64,000 nucleotides of DNA from Macrotis lagotis (Eukaryota > Chordata > Mammalia > Peramelemorphia > Peramelidae). The notes below the pieces were generated by a model that did no database searches, was not told the origin of the DNA, and worked only from the letters and a program-made list of their open reading frames with translations. Below, in pieces: positions 11,435 through 23,130 of this stretch. The stretch is taken from positions 185,072,306 through 185,136,305 of the forward strand of contig NC_133661.1 of NCBI RefSeq assembly GCF_037893015.1, written 5' to 3'. The translations under genes were made by a program, and so were the position numbers. Position 1 is the stretch's first letter; every line of letters begins with the position of its first letter.

Positions 11435-12376
11435 ATGGAGAGAACTAACAGCACTCAATTGACAGAGTTCATCCTAACAGGGATTCCTTACCCACCCAGG
11501 CTAAGGACATTCCTCTTTTTATTCTTTCTTGTTATCTATATGCTGACACAAATGGGCAATCTACTCATCTTCCTCACGGTCTGTATCGACCCCCAACTCC
11601 ATGTCCGTCCTATGTATATCTTCCTTGGTATGCTGTCCATCATTGACATGGGAATCTCTTCCATCATTGTTCCACGACTCATAATGAACTTCACTCCTGG
11701 GATTAAGCCTATCCCATTTGGTGGGTGTGCAGCTCAGCTCTATTTCTACCACTTTCTGGGTAGCACTCAATGCTTCCTTTACACTCTGATGGCCTATGAT
11801 AGATACTTGGCCATTTGTCGACCCTTGCACTACTCTTTACTAATGACCTTGAAGATATGTTCCTTGATGGTAACTGGAGCATGGGTAGCTGGCTCTATCC
11901 ATGGTGCTATTCAGGCCATACTCACATTTCGCTTACCATACTGTGGTCCCAACCAGGTAAATTATTTTTTTTGTGATATCCCTGCAGTACTAAGACTGGC
12001 TTGTGCCGACACAACCATTAATGAGATGGTGACTTTTGTGGACATTGGAGTGGTAGTTGCCAGTTGCTTCTCTCTAATCCTACTCTCCTATATACATATA
12101 ATTCGAGCCATCTTAAATATCCGCACAGCTGATGGGAGACGTCGTGCATTTTCCACCTGTGGAGCTCATGTGACTGTGGTCACAATTTACTATGTACCCT
12201 GTGCCTTTATCTACCTGAGACCAGAAACCAATAGCCCCCTAGATGGAGCAGCTGCTCTGTTCCCCACAGCTATTACTCCTTTCCTTAATCCCCTGATTTA
12301 TACTCTAAGAAACCAGGAAGTAAAGTTAGCCCTGAAACGAATGGTAGGAAACCAAAGGAGTATGAGTAAGAACTGA
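11435..12376 (+). CDS. OR10G3: Olfactory receptor, OR10G3 orthologue
   Basis: An odorant-binding seven-transmembrane G-protein-coupled receptor acting at the cilia of olfactory neurons through Golf and cAMP. The frame is intact, single-exon and 313 residues, the length I recall for human OR10G3. Visible marks: an N-glycosylation site N5-S6-T7; the TM1 G41-N42; LHVRPMYIFL at 55-64 (the family PMYFFL motif with I for F); the ECL1/ECL2 cysteines C98 and C180; MAYDRYLAIC at 119-128 at the end of TM3; RRAFSTCGAH at 236-245 before TM6; and PFLNPLIYTLRN at 282-293 in TM7. The ATG at 11435 was chosen because it aligns with the human start (MERxNST). The open frame extends upstream only without an ATG. 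From memory the protein is close to human OR10G3 along its whole length, much closer than to other 10G members. The neighbour SALL2 on the same strand supports orthology. No disabling change is seen. Confidence 0.93.
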   Translation: MERTNSTQLTEFILTGIPYPPRLRTFLFLFFLVIYMLTQMGNLLIFLTVCIDPQLHVRPMYIFLGMLSIIDMGISSIIVPRLIMNFTPGIKPIPFGGCAAQLYFYHFLGSTQCFLYTLMAYDRYLAICRPLHYSLLMTLKICSLMVTGAWVAGSIHGAIQAILTFRLPYCGPNQVNYFFCDIPAVLRLACADTTINEMVTFVDIGVVVASCFSLILLSYIHIIRAILNIRTADGRRRAFSTCGAHVTVVTIYYVPCAFIYLRPETNSPLDGAAALFPTAITPFLNPLIYTLRNQEVKLALKRMVGNQRSMSKN

Positions 12377-12510
12377 ATGATTCTGTACTTGTTGAAACTC
12401 ACTCATATTTCAAAGATTTGAATATTAGGTGTTAGCAAATTTACTGAAGATAAGAATACCAATACAGAATCAGAACCTTGTGAGACACTAGTTTGGGCTA
12501 AAAGTAACGA

Positions 12511-12516
12511 AATAAA
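12511..12516 (+). other. Candidate polyadenylation signal of the receptor gene
   Basis: AATAAA 135 nt after the stop codon, the first canonical hexamer downstream. Usage is not shown by the sequence. Confidence 0.35.
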
Positions 12517-12529
12517 TATTTTCAACTTT

Positions 12530-13155
12530 AAGTAAAAGTGCTTCTCTCTCTCTGTTAAGTTTTCACATTGTTCGATAAGTGTCATTAAAATAGAATGTTT
12601 TGTCAATGTACTCAAAAGCCAATTTAATGACCATGCAATAATTGCTTTTTCAGTATGATGAAGTAATAGAAATTGGTCATTTAAAAACCCTTGTTGTGTT
12701 TTTTTTTTTGGATTAAAAGTTGTTCAAAATGTAATGATCTGTGAAGAAAATTTCTTTGAGAAATCCTTTCAAAGAGCTGTCTTGCTAACACAGTCTACTT
12801 ACTAGGTCAGGGACTAGCTGTAGAGTGTGTAGTGTATAAACTTTGCTCTTGCTTTTAAATTTTATGTAGCACTTAGCAAAGAATTAGAATCTGAAAATTC
12901 CTGTTTAGGAAAATTCTGACCTGTAAGATATTTCCATGATCCTACTGTTTTGTGCAATTAATCTATCCAAGTCTTCTCTTCTTTTAAAATTCTTGTCTGT
13001 ACCCTGCCATAAATCCACCATAGAAAATCCATCCATCCATCTATTGAAACTTTCCTCTAGATATTTTAATATTTTGTACACAAATTTAACATTTGGTGGA
13101 CACCTAAGCTAACCATCAATTTTTTTCTATGATTGACAATATATTACAACCTAGT
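12530..13155. other. Unassigned sequence downstream of the receptor
   Basis: AT-rich with short homopolymers. No gene or clear repeat seen. Confidence 0.45.
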
Positions 13156-13166
13156 CATATTCTTCT

Positions 13167-13338
13167 TTTTACTTTTTTTTTTACTTTTTTTTAGGCTTTT
13201 TTGCAAGGCAAATGGGGTTAAGTGGCTTGCCCAAGGCCACACAGCTAGGTAATCATTAAGTGTCTGAGACCAGATTTGAACCCAGGTATTCCTGACTCCA
13301 AGGCCAGTACTTTATCCACTACACCACCTAGCCACCCC
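13167..13338 (-). repeat. Marsupial tRNA-derived SINE
   Basis: Full length with an 11-bp perfect duplication, catattcttct, at 13156-13166 and 13339-13349. Confidence 0.93.
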
Positions 13339-13779
13339 CATATTCTTCTAAGAAGAAAAAGAAAGTCAAGATGGTGCATGCTGCCAGAATGAATATGTTT
13401 TTAAGTGGTTGTAGTCTTTTGGGGTTTTTTTGTTTCTGCCTAATATAGGGTAAGGAGAAAGAGATAAGCAGTATAAAAAAGAAGTTTGGATAGGAGCTAA
13501 AACAACCACATAGCCCTGAAAAGCTTTTTTTTTTTATTTTAAATTGGGAGAAATTGAGTTAATTTCCACAGCAATGCTAATCAAAGGCTCTGAATTACTC
13601 TAGGGATCAGAGCAAGTTTAGTGAGAAAGATAGTAAAATGGCATTTGATCTTTTCTTCCTATTCTTTCTCCATAAAATTATCTGTTTCCTTGTTCAATAT
13701 TTATGTATTTATTTTCACAAAGGAATGTTTTTAAATAAAAATAATTTAAGTATCCATATAGTAGAAAATAACCTAGATT

Positions 13780-13935
13780 TAAAACCAGAATTTGAATTCT
13801 GCTTCTGCTACATGCTTGCTTTGTAATCTTGAACAAATCACTTCTTGTCTTTGTACCTCAGCTTTCTCACTGGGAAAAATTAAAAATATTAGTCTAAATT
13901 GACCTCTAAGATTCACTACCTTCTATGATTCTGTT
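13780..13935 (+). repeat. MIR fragment
   Basis: 'taatcttgaacaaatcact' followed by 'ctcagctttctcactggg', a diverged MIR core. Confidence 0.55.
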
Positions 13936-15080
13936 ATCTTCACCATAAATGTACTGTTGGGAGTCTCATGTACTGTTAGGCTAAACATTAGATCATTTGA
14001 CCATCAGCTAGACACTATTGCCACCTGGTGGCAGCTTTATCTCTTTATAGACAGGGTACAAAGCCAAATTGTAGTCAATCATTGATTATATATGAATTGA
14101 TTAAGGTACCTAAGAGTTTAGAGCATTTTGGATGTCTGCATATAAATCAATACATATAACATAAGAATAAAAGTTCTCTTTCCATCCTTATGTTTGTTTT
14201 CTGGGTGGAATTTCCTAGTGATGAGTCTGGTTTATTGAGGTTTGGACACTTTTAGAAAGCAACACTGGCTAACCCTACATAAATATGATGAAGATGTGAT
14301 GGAGAAAAAAAATACATTTCCCAGAAAAAGGACAATTAAAAATTGAGAACTGTCAGCCTTCCATGGAGGGAGGGTATGGTTATAAGAGATGCTTCTGGGA
14401 ACTTCAGGGCATTCTGGCTCTGACATCATCATCATTCCACTTATCCTCCCTCCTTTATATTTTTAAATACATTAAAAGGTTCTGTGGAACTGAAGAAATC
14501 AACTACAGTTTCTCATCTTCCAAACAAGATTAACCTGAGTTAACTTAATTTGTCTCTCTTTCTGAACTTAGCCATTTTTAACATTGATCATAAATGTGTA
14601 GAATGCAAGAAATTAAATGTTTATTCAATATGGTATATGTCAAAGGCCAAACCAATTCTGGATTCACACCCAGGAGTAAGGAGGTCACAAGTTTCCCCTG
14701 TGGGTGATTGTCCCTAGTATAACAATTTTGATTGCTGATGAGAAACTGAAACTCCTTACAACTCTAACAGATCCAGGTGACCTTTCTCAGTCTTGCTTCT
14801 AAGTTTATTTGAATGGCAACCAAGAGCATTATGGAGGATTGACAGGAATCTCTTCACTCCAACTCCACTTAACTGCTTAGTGGCTTTACTAAGTATAATC
14901 CCCAGCATGTTTTTAAAGATATTCAAACAAGCAACCCATGGATATGCAAGGAGTTAGGAGGAATTTCAGATCAGAGCACAAAAAAAAAAGATTAGAGGAA
15001 AAAAAATCACAAAGAGGGAAAATTAAGCTTAAAAGTTAGGCTTAAATGATGAAGGGTTTCTCTGAGATAGTTGTAAAATG
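13936..15080. other. Unassigned intergenic sequence
   Basis: No open frame of note and no family recognised. Confidence 0.45.
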
Positions 15081-15084
15081 CCTA

Positions 15085-15285
15085 GTACCATGACTAGTAC
15101 ATAGTAGGCATTTTTGGGGGGGGGGGTTAGGTTTTTTGCAAGGCAAATGGGGTTAAGTGGCCTGCCCGAGGCCACACAGCCAGGTAATTATTAAGTGTCT
15201 GAGACCAGATTTGAACCCAGGTACTCCTGACTCCAAGACCCCATAGTAGGCATTTAATAAATGCTTGTTACCTTTCCTTTTATAG
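15085..15285 (+). repeat. L2/MIR-type 3' end split by a SINE
   Basis: 'ctagtacatagtaggcattt' resumes after the SINE as 'aataaatgcttgttacc', the usual L2 3' ending. The SINE duplication rebuilds this text exactly. Confidence 0.6.
15114..15241 (-). repeat. Marsupial SINE, 5'-truncated
   Basis: Lacks the tRNA-like head (its sequence stops at 'ctgactccaagacc' on the + strand) but has the poly-A tail side. Flanked by a perfect 14-bp duplication, catagtaggcattt, at 15100-15113 and 15242-15255. It was therefore truncated at insertion, not later. Confidence 0.9.
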
Positions 15286-15409
15286 CTAGAAGGCTGGCTG
15301 TGAAAGGCTAACATCAGCTAAGACTCAAAAGGGATACTGACCTAAATATCAAAGATCATTCTACAGTCAAAAAAAAGAAGTAGATAAATTATCTATTAGA
15401 AGTAGATAT

Positions 15410-15560
15410 AAGGGCAGCTAGGTGGCATAGTGGATAAAGCACCGGCCCTGGAGTCAGGAGTACCTGGGTTCAAATCTGGTCTCAGACACTTAATAATTAC
15501 CTGGCTGTGTGGCCTCGGGCAAGCACTTAACCCCATTTGCCTTGCAAAAAAACCTAAAAA
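15410..15560 (+). repeat. Marsupial tRNA-derived SINE
   Basis: Full length, with the 9-bp duplication aagtagata at 15400-15408 and 15561-15569. Confidence 0.92.
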
Positions 15561-15569
15561 AAGTAGATA

Positions 15570-15720
15570 GATTACCTACCATATGGGTAGGGGGCAAATA
15601 CTTAATCAAACAAGTGATAGAGGCAATTACAAAGAAATAAAACAAATAATTTTAATTACATGAAATTGAAAAACTTTTACGCAAACAAAATTAACACATC
15701 TAGGATAAGAAGGGAAGCAA
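15570..15720 (+). mobile_element. L1 ORF2 fragment
   Basis: Decayed text of the late ORF2 region, of the type KLK-FYANK, in the same phase order as the copies near 30545 and 40900 (reverse). No ends seen. Confidence 0.5.
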
Positions 15721-16069
15721 TTTAGTGGGGGGGAATCTTCATATCAGATTCCTTAAAGATTTTATATGTATGTATGTATATATGTATAAGTATACCCATG
15801 AATGCATATACATATGTATATATGTACACACACATAAATATGTTGTATATATGTATATATTCATGCCACCCTTTGAGCCACATCTAGTCAGAGCTAGATG
15901 GACCCAAGTAACCTATATGTGCAAAACACATACCACATACCTATGTACTAAATTATTTATACCAGCACTTTATATGGTAGCAAAGAGTTAAAAATATATC
16001 TGATGTTTTTTAAAATGTTCTGCTTTCATGGACCACACATTTCTGTAAAGAACTGGTGGGGGCTGGGGA

Positions 16070-16345
16070 GAGGTGTATTCTTATATCTCTTCTGGGGCCA
16101 GGCTTATCCTTTATAATTTTGCAGCATTCTTTTTCAGATGATGTTAGCCCATTTTTTATTATACATATGTATGTATGTATATAGTCTTCTTGACTACTTG
16201 TTTTACCTCGCTTCAGTTCATATAAATCTTTCTATGCATCTGTTTTCATAATTTCTTAATTATGTACTTCATTAGATTCAGGTGTCACAATTTGTTTAGC
16301 TGTTCTTCAATCAATAGACACTCACTTTGTTAGCTTACCTGTATG
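16070..16345 (-). mobile_element. L1 3' ORF2 remnant, reverse
   Basis: On the + strand it reads the antisense text 'gttcatataaatctttc ... cacaatttgtttagct ... caatcaatagac', matching the reverse of the L1 tails at 21160-21240. Strongly diverged. Confidence 0.5.
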
Positions 16346-16369
16346 TTTGTGTTGTATTCATGCCACCCT

Positions 16370-17318
16370 AATTGATGCCCAGTTTGAAGACAGCCAAGAA
16401 TCACCACTGGATTTAGCTGGCTGAGTGTAAGCAAAATATATTTATTTGATTTCAGTGAGATTTTAGCTGAGTCAATTTTATTCCCTGCCTAAATGAGTTT
16501 AAGGAAAACTTTTTTTTCAACTTTTCTATTTCTTACTTAAACAAAGTATGAGATAACTGCTTCTAAACCATTTATAAAATATGTGATAAAATGGAGATTC
16601 TTATGTATATAGGGTGACTTAGAAGTCCACTAGGACTAGGGTTAAAGTTTCAATTTTCAAATTCTTTGATCCTACAACTCTGCTACTCACCTCCCATCCC
16701 AGTACTTACATTCACTTTCCCTACCTTTACAAATCTTAGGATTTTCTCTTTCCCCTCCCCCACATACCAGTTTGATTCCTCTTTTGCTGGTCTTTTTCCA
16801 GACTATATCAGAGCCAAGTTGTCCAACCATGTTGGGCCCTATTCCTAGACAGCAGTAGTAAATGCTCCAGACCTATTTTCTCCTTCATGAGATCTACATA
16901 CAAATAAGGGCAGAAATCATCCAGAAAGAGAGTGAAATGCAATTCTTCCAATTGATTTCCCACAAGGAATCTCTTGACTATCAAAATGATAAGCTATTAA
17001 AGTGTCCTATTAGGACAGTTAGTAATGCTATTGTGGTAAGCTTTAGAAAAAGACTCAGAAAACAAGAGAGGTTCTAGTAGTCTACATCATGACTCCATAT
17101 CCAACTTACTACTCTAGAGACTTCAAGGGAGTTTCTCTTTAGGAACAATCTAGGACTTTTTCTCTCTTGATTGAGTTGAGTCATCTTGTTCCCAATGGGA
17201 AAGCTTCTTCATCCTATATTTTCTGGAATATATTCATCTAATACCTGTTCTGATTTCTGTTTTGCTATTATTTGGATAAATGTATTTCTCTGCCAAACAA
17301 AAATAAATAAATAAATAA
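16370..17318. other. Unassigned intergenic sequence
   Basis: No gene or clear repeat seen. Confidence 0.45.
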
Positions 17319-17482
17319 CAGGGCGGCTAGGTGGCGTAGTGGATAAAGCACCAGCCCTGGAGTCAGGAGTACCTGGGTTCAAATCCAGTCTCAGACACTT
17401 AATAATTACCTAGCTGTGTGGCCTTGGGCAAGCCACTTTACCCCATTTGCCTTGCAAAAACCTAAAAAATAATAATAATAAT
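17319..17482 (+). repeat. Marsupial tRNA-derived SINE
   Basis: Full-length head-to-tail match ending in (ATA)n. It lies in an AAAT-rich site, so the duplication cannot be delimited. Confidence 0.9.
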
Positions 17483-18124
17483 AAAAGGAGGAGAAAGGAA
17501 GATGAGGAGGGCAAAAGATGTTCATCCATTCATCTGTCATTTATCTGCCTTGAAATGTGTATACAAGGCACCAAATGATCTCTTAAGGAGCTTTTCACCT
17601 CCAACATTCTATTACTCTACTGTTTTGCCTTTCCTTAAAGTATTTCGCCTCTATACCTAGTAACCATCATGCTCATGATTATCAAATATTTATCAACTCC
17701 CTTATTGAATGAAATTTTCCCTTGGGTGCTTTGCTCAATATTTTAAAGGAATTATAAATATACCCTGGGAATAAATTTGTAGTGTCTATAATAAGGAAAG
17801 TATAGTTTCACTCAGTCCTGCTGTGGTCAAACTTCATTTGGAGAATTTTCTTCAGTTTCAAGTCTGAATGACTCTAAAAAATGGGTGACCAGACTGGAAG
17901 AGAAAACTTGAAACTATGTAATAACACAAGCAGCTAAAAAATTAGGGATGTTTAGATGGACAGTGGAAAGTTGAGGGGATATGTGATAGCTCTCTCAAAA
18001 TACGTGAAGACTTCTCACAAAAAATAGGGATCTGACTTGTTCTGCTAAACAGTTGAGGATAGAACTAGTTGCCAAATCTTGCTGATTCTTCCTCCAGAGA
18101 CACTATTAAATCCATCCCTTTTTC

Positions 18125-18780
18125 AATAAACCAGCAATCATTCATTAAACATCTACTGTGTGCACAAATACCAAAAAAAAAAAAAGGAAACAATCTATGC
18201 TCTCAAGGAACTTATATTCTATCAAGAGATACAGCATATCTAATTATAAACATATCAGAATAAATGTAAAATAAATATGATAGATAAATATAAGGCAGGA
18301 AGGGAGAGAGAGTACTAGCAGTTGGGGGATCAGGAAAGACTTTGAATAAAAGGTAGTATTTCACCTGGATCTTGAAGGATGAGAAGGATTCATGAAGCAT
18401 AAGTGAAAAGGGAATGGACTTCAAGCATGTGGTTATGCCCAGTGAAAAAGCATTGAGATAGGAAATGGAGAGTCCTGTGAGAAACAGAGGGGTCATTTGG
18501 CTAGGATCACAGAGTAAAAGAGAGAATAATGTGCATTGAAGCTGAAAAGATATGTTGGGGCAAGATTATAAAAGATGTTTAAAAGTTAATAGAGGATTTT
18601 ATATTTTACCCCACAGACAATGGAAATTACTGAAGCTTGTTGATTACAGAGGTGACATGGTTTTCAGATTTGTATGTAAGCAAAGTCATTTTGGCAGCAG
18701 CTCAAAGGATGGACTGGAATGGAGAGAAATTTGTGGCAGAAAAATCAGTAAAGAGGCCTCTGCAATATTTTAGCTACACA
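18125..18780 (+). repeat. Ancient mammalian repeat, longest clear copy
   Basis: 'cattcattaaacatctactg', then 'ctcaaggaacttatattct', then 'ggatcttgaaggatgagaag', and 'gaaattactgaagcttgttg' near 18620. This order (opening, then 'deposit' text about 250 bp on, then a further domain) is shared with the copies at 24517 and 59762-62170. Family not named. Confidence 0.55.
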
Positions 18781-19029
18781 TTTTGTAAGAACAAAGATTT
18801 TGTCAGAGGGTCTAACCCTGGAAGATTTCATCTCATGGGATTGAATGATGAGCTTTCAGAGGAAAGAAGGCTTGTTACAAGTTCCAAAAGTATAAGAATT
18901 CCCCCTTTTATGAAAAGATAAAAATAAAGTTTTCAAAAGAAGTTCAAATTATCAATGGTCATTTAAAAACTGTTCAGAGCAGTAATAATCAGAGATATCT
19001 ATAGTAAAAACAAACTTTAGGTGTCATCT

Positions 19030-19210
19030 CTTGGAAGACTGGGTAGTAGAGTGAGAAGAATGGTGTTTTTGGAATCAAAGAATTTTTATTAAAATCCTAA
19101 CTCTGACACTTGATAGTAATATAATCTATATTGGATTTGTCTCTTTTATCTTTCACCTATAAAATAAAAAACCTCCAAGGTTTCTTCCAGATTTATATTT
19201 CTGATGCTAT
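19030..19210 (+). repeat. MIR fragment
   Basis: Diverged MIR core with 'ctctgacacttgatag ... cacctataaaataaaa'. Confidence 0.5.
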
Positions 19211-19224
19211 AAACACACGTCTAT

Positions 19225-20160
19225 CAAATTGCCAAAGATGAAAAAAATTAGAAAATTCAGTGTTGAAGAGGATAAGAGGAGATAATAGGCATTGGTAGAA
19301 TAATGAATTTGTCTAACCATGCTAGGAAAACATTTCAAATTTGTCAAGAAAAATTACAATAATGTTCATATCCTTTAACCTATAGTCCCTAGGTCTTGAA
19401 ATTATATCTCAAGCACTTTGATGAGAAAAAGGAAAAAAGAGCCATAAATGCAAAAAATGTTCATAATATATTTGTGATAGCCAAAATCTGTAAGTCAACA
19501 TGGATAGAAAGTGGATAGGAAGCTAACCTCAAAGGCAAGAAAACCTGTGTTCAAATCATATCTCTGACATACACAGGTTATATGATCATCAAAAACTCAT
19601 TCTCTCATTGCTCAAAGCAAGCCCCCAAGACAGTCAAGCAAAAGAAAAGGTGCTGACTGATGAATACTGAGAGAGGAAAATTTCTCACCTGGGAATTCCC
19701 TATACCAATGAAATCACAAGCACAGTTCCAAATCCAACATAAAATCTGGAAACAAAATATAAATTCATTCGTTTTGGGCAATGACAGAACGAATTATGAT
19801 TTTAATGCCATGAATGTAATGGAATATGATTGTGTTTCAAAGAATAACAAATACACAAAATTCAGAGAAACAAAAGAATAGAATGAAGAAAGCAGGATCA
19901 AAAGAACAGTATGATCACAACAATGTAAACAAAAACATTAAAAATCAACAAAATTCAGGCCAAATGTCACAATGTGGTTATCATACTATCAACATAAAAG
20001 CATACAAATATTCTTCCTTCGTGCAATCAATAAGCAAATTACAAAGTGAAAAAAGATAGATACTATCAGTGTTAACCAAATAATCATGCTACTGTTAACT
20101 ATTTTCAGGAAATATTGGGGAAAGAGGAGTATATTATCAGATGAAACAAAATTTAACAGT
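19225..20160 (+). mobile_element. Old L1 3' ORF2 remnant with a MIR insert
   Basis: The pieces 19225-19510 and about 19640-20160 follow L1 late-ORF2 order ('catgaatgtaatggaatat' near 19810). The MIR-like stretch at 19511-19625 ('gaaaacctgtgttcaaatc') lies between them. Confidence 0.5.
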
Positions 20161-20762
20161 AAAATAAAATAACAAATTATATTAGAGAAACATGAAAAAC
20201 AGAATAATTAGACAAGAATTTGTGGAAGAAATGAAACATGCTAAATCTTGGAGACTGGGTACTTTCAACAGATGAGGGTAGAAGAAAATAAGGTAAATAA
20301 GAAAAACTGAGGTGAATGATACAAGAGAACTATATAATGCAAAGTCCTGTGGCAACAGGCAAGTGACATAATAATGGGTACATATACACTGAAAGCTATA
20401 CTCATAACCCTGCACACAAGCAACCCAGGCCATAGAGTCATTTCCCCACTGAAAACAGAAGTGAGATTCAGCAGCCCCCAGGTGACTGAGCAGCACTTTT
20501 AAGAACCACACTGCTCACCTCCAGATGAGAAGAAGGGGTTAGAAAAGATGCCCTAAGAATTGTCTGCATACCCAACTCTAGTTTGATTATCTTGGCAGGC
20601 AGGGATTCCACAATGTGGTTGAGACAAAAAAATCTACAAAAACTTCTTCAAAAAAGATTCCATTCACCATTGGTGCATGGAATGTGGATACACTCACAGA
20701 CAACACAAGATCCAATAGAACTGAAAGACAAATAGCTATTGTTTTAAGAAAACTCAGTGGGT

Positions 20763-21712
20763 AAGACCCTGAAACATTGCTGATGGAGTTGTGAACAGAT
20801 CCAACCTTTCTGGAGAGCAATATGGAACTATGCCCAAAGAGCAATAAAACTGTTCATACCCTTTGACCCAGCAATTCCAATTCTAGGACTATATCCAGAA
20901 GAAATTGTAAAACATGGGAAAAGATAGGGTGGCTAGGTGGTGCAGTGGATAAAGCACCGGCCCTGGAGTCAGGAGTACCTGGGTTCAAATCCGGTCTCAG
21001 ACACTTAATAATTACCTAGCTGTGTGGCCTTGGGAAAGTCACTTAACTCCATTTGCCTTACAAAAACCTAAAAAAAAATGGGAAAAGTTCTACATGTTCC
21101 AAAATATTCATAGCAGCTCTTTTTGTAGTGGCAAAAAATTGGAAATTGAGGGAATGCCCATCAATTGGGGAATGGCTAAACAAGTTGTGGTATGTGAATG
21201 TTATGGAATAATATTCTATAAGAATATAAGAAACCATAAATGGTCAGACTCTAGAGAATCATGGAACGACTTATGGGGTCTGATGGTGAGCGAAGGGAGT
21301 AAAGCCAAGAGACTAATGTACACATCAACAATATTATGAAATAAACAACCTTAATGGAAGCAACTCCTCTAGACAGTCCAGAGAGCTAGAACAACTGCAT
21401 TAGACTATGGTAATAATCTATATTATCCACAGCCAGAGGAAGAAAAACAAAACAAAACACAGGAAAAAAAACCCTGCCAAATCTGACAAACACTTTATAA
21501 AAATTATCTCTTATGTATCTCTTTCTCTTAATCCTAATTCCTCATGCCAAAAATTACTAATTTGTAAATATGTTTAACAAAATATATATGTAAAATGCTA
21601 GCCTGACTGTTCCCTACTGAGGGGAGAGGAGTGTGAAGGAAATATGGAGGGAAATTTGTAACTTGGAAATATGCATGCACAAATGGATGAAAATTAAAAA
21701 AATAAATTTAAA
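20763..21712 (+). mobile_element. 5'-truncated L1 inserted in the RTE-like element
   Basis: Begins 'gtaagaccctgaaac' and contains the ORF2 C-terminus (NWGMAKQVV near 21168, then ...SESWNDL), a 3' UTR, and an A-rich end near 21690-21712. The target text aaaactcagtgg (20750-20761) recurs in diverged form as gaactcagcagg (21720-21731). Contains the SINE at 20924-21077. Confidence 0.75.
20924..21077 (+). repeat. Marsupial tRNA-derived SINE inside L1
   Basis: Full length, with the 10-bp duplication atgggaaaag at 20914-20923 and 21078-21087. Confidence 0.93.
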
Positions 21713-23130
21713 AAGAGAGAGAACTCAGCAGGTATCTTATCCAAATAGCAGCCCTGGTGAAACAAGGCTGGCAATGAAGGACAACTTCCTGAAGTCAAAG
21801 CTGCATACATGTTTTTCTAGAGTAGTCACAGTGAAGAGGAGGTCTGTATACAACTTTTGTAGAATTGACCAAGGCCTTTGATACCATCAGTCATGAGGAT
21901 TTATGGAAAATTATGTCAAAACTTTGATTCCCTGAAAAGTCCATCAGTATTGTACATCAATTTCCTAACATCATGCTTGCCTAGGTTCTGGAGAGCAGAC
22001 AGATGTTCTTGAGATTTCCCAGTCACCAATCCCATATTTCTTAGCATGATATTTTCAGCCATGTTATCAAGCACCTTCAATGAGAATGAACATGGCCTCA
22101 AGGTCAGCTACCTCACTGGTGGCAAATTCTTCAACTTGAAAATGCTCCAAGCTAAGACCAAAGTGGAGGAAGTTTTGGTGCATGATCTTCTGTTTGCCAA
22201 TGATTGTGCACTTAATATAGCCTCTGAAACTGAGATGCAACAAAATATGGATCAATTCTCTGCTGCTTGTGCTCATTTTGGTCTAACAATTAACACCAAG
22301 AAAATATAGGTGCTCCATCAGGCAGTACCACACCATCCATATATGGAACTATCGATTGCAACAAATGGAGTTTAGAGTACTGTGAACAAGTTTATTTACT
22401 TTGGCAGTGTCCTTTCCAAGGACATACACATTGACAATGACATTGACATACACAATGCCAGGGCTAGTTCAGTATTTGGGAGACTCAGAAAGAAAGTGTA
22501 GAAGAAAAGAGGTATTAGACTACCAAAGAGAAGGTCTACAGAGCCGTTGTGCTGACCTCATTGCTGTATACCTGTGAAACCTGGACAGTCTACCAGCGCC
22601 ATGTCAGGAAAATGAATAGCTTTCATTTAAGTTGTCTTAGGAAGATTCCGAAAATCACCTGGCAGAAGAAGATACCAGATACCAAGGTCCTTTCTTGAGT
22701 CAAACTGCCTACCATTCCAATATCACTCAATGAGCTGGACACTTTGTTAGAATTACCAAAAAAAAAAAATTTATGGAAAACTCACTCAGGGTAAGTGCTC
22801 ACAAGGGGGTCAGAAGAAGTGATACTGGAACATCCTGAAGGTCTCATTGAAGAACTTTAGAACTGATTGTATAACATGGGAGACACTAGTACAGAACCAC
22901 TCGGCATGGCGTGCCCTCATCAGAAGGCAGAATTGAAACAGCTCAAAGGAAACATGACATACAGAAGGTTATTGTACCTATCCCAGTGTTCAGATGGACT
23001 ATTTATGCTCAATCTGTGGTAAAGCATTCTGAGCTCAAATTGATCTGATCAGTCACAATCGGACACATTGTAATTTGTCTCAAACACAGTGATGTCATTT
23101 TGTTCTTCTTCCATAACGAAAACCCAACCA

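Larger units (their letters stand above)
20590..23130 (+). mobile_element. RTE-like non-LTR retrotransposon, decayed, split by L1
   Basis: The left part (20590-20762) translates to the endonuclease opening TWNVDTLTD...TERQIAI. After the L1 insertion the text resumes as LSRYLIQIAAL (21720), the direct continuation. From about 21860 come reverse-transcriptase pieces: TKAFDTISHE, a YADD-box equivalent LLFANDCAL (22186), FGLTINTKK (22280) and a YFGS box (22400). C-terminal text follows, ending in a zinc-finger-like CSICGKAF (23000). Many stops and frame changes; a stretch between endonuclease and RT is missing. The exact clade (RTE or RTE-X type) cannot be fixed by eye. The 3' end is near 23130. 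Confidence 0.65.

Noticed and set aside
22980-23040. CSICGKAF text looking like a host C2H2 zinc-finger exon
   Set aside because: It continues the decayed RTE-like LINE, whose relatives end in a zinc-finger-like motif. No second finger or splice site is seen.
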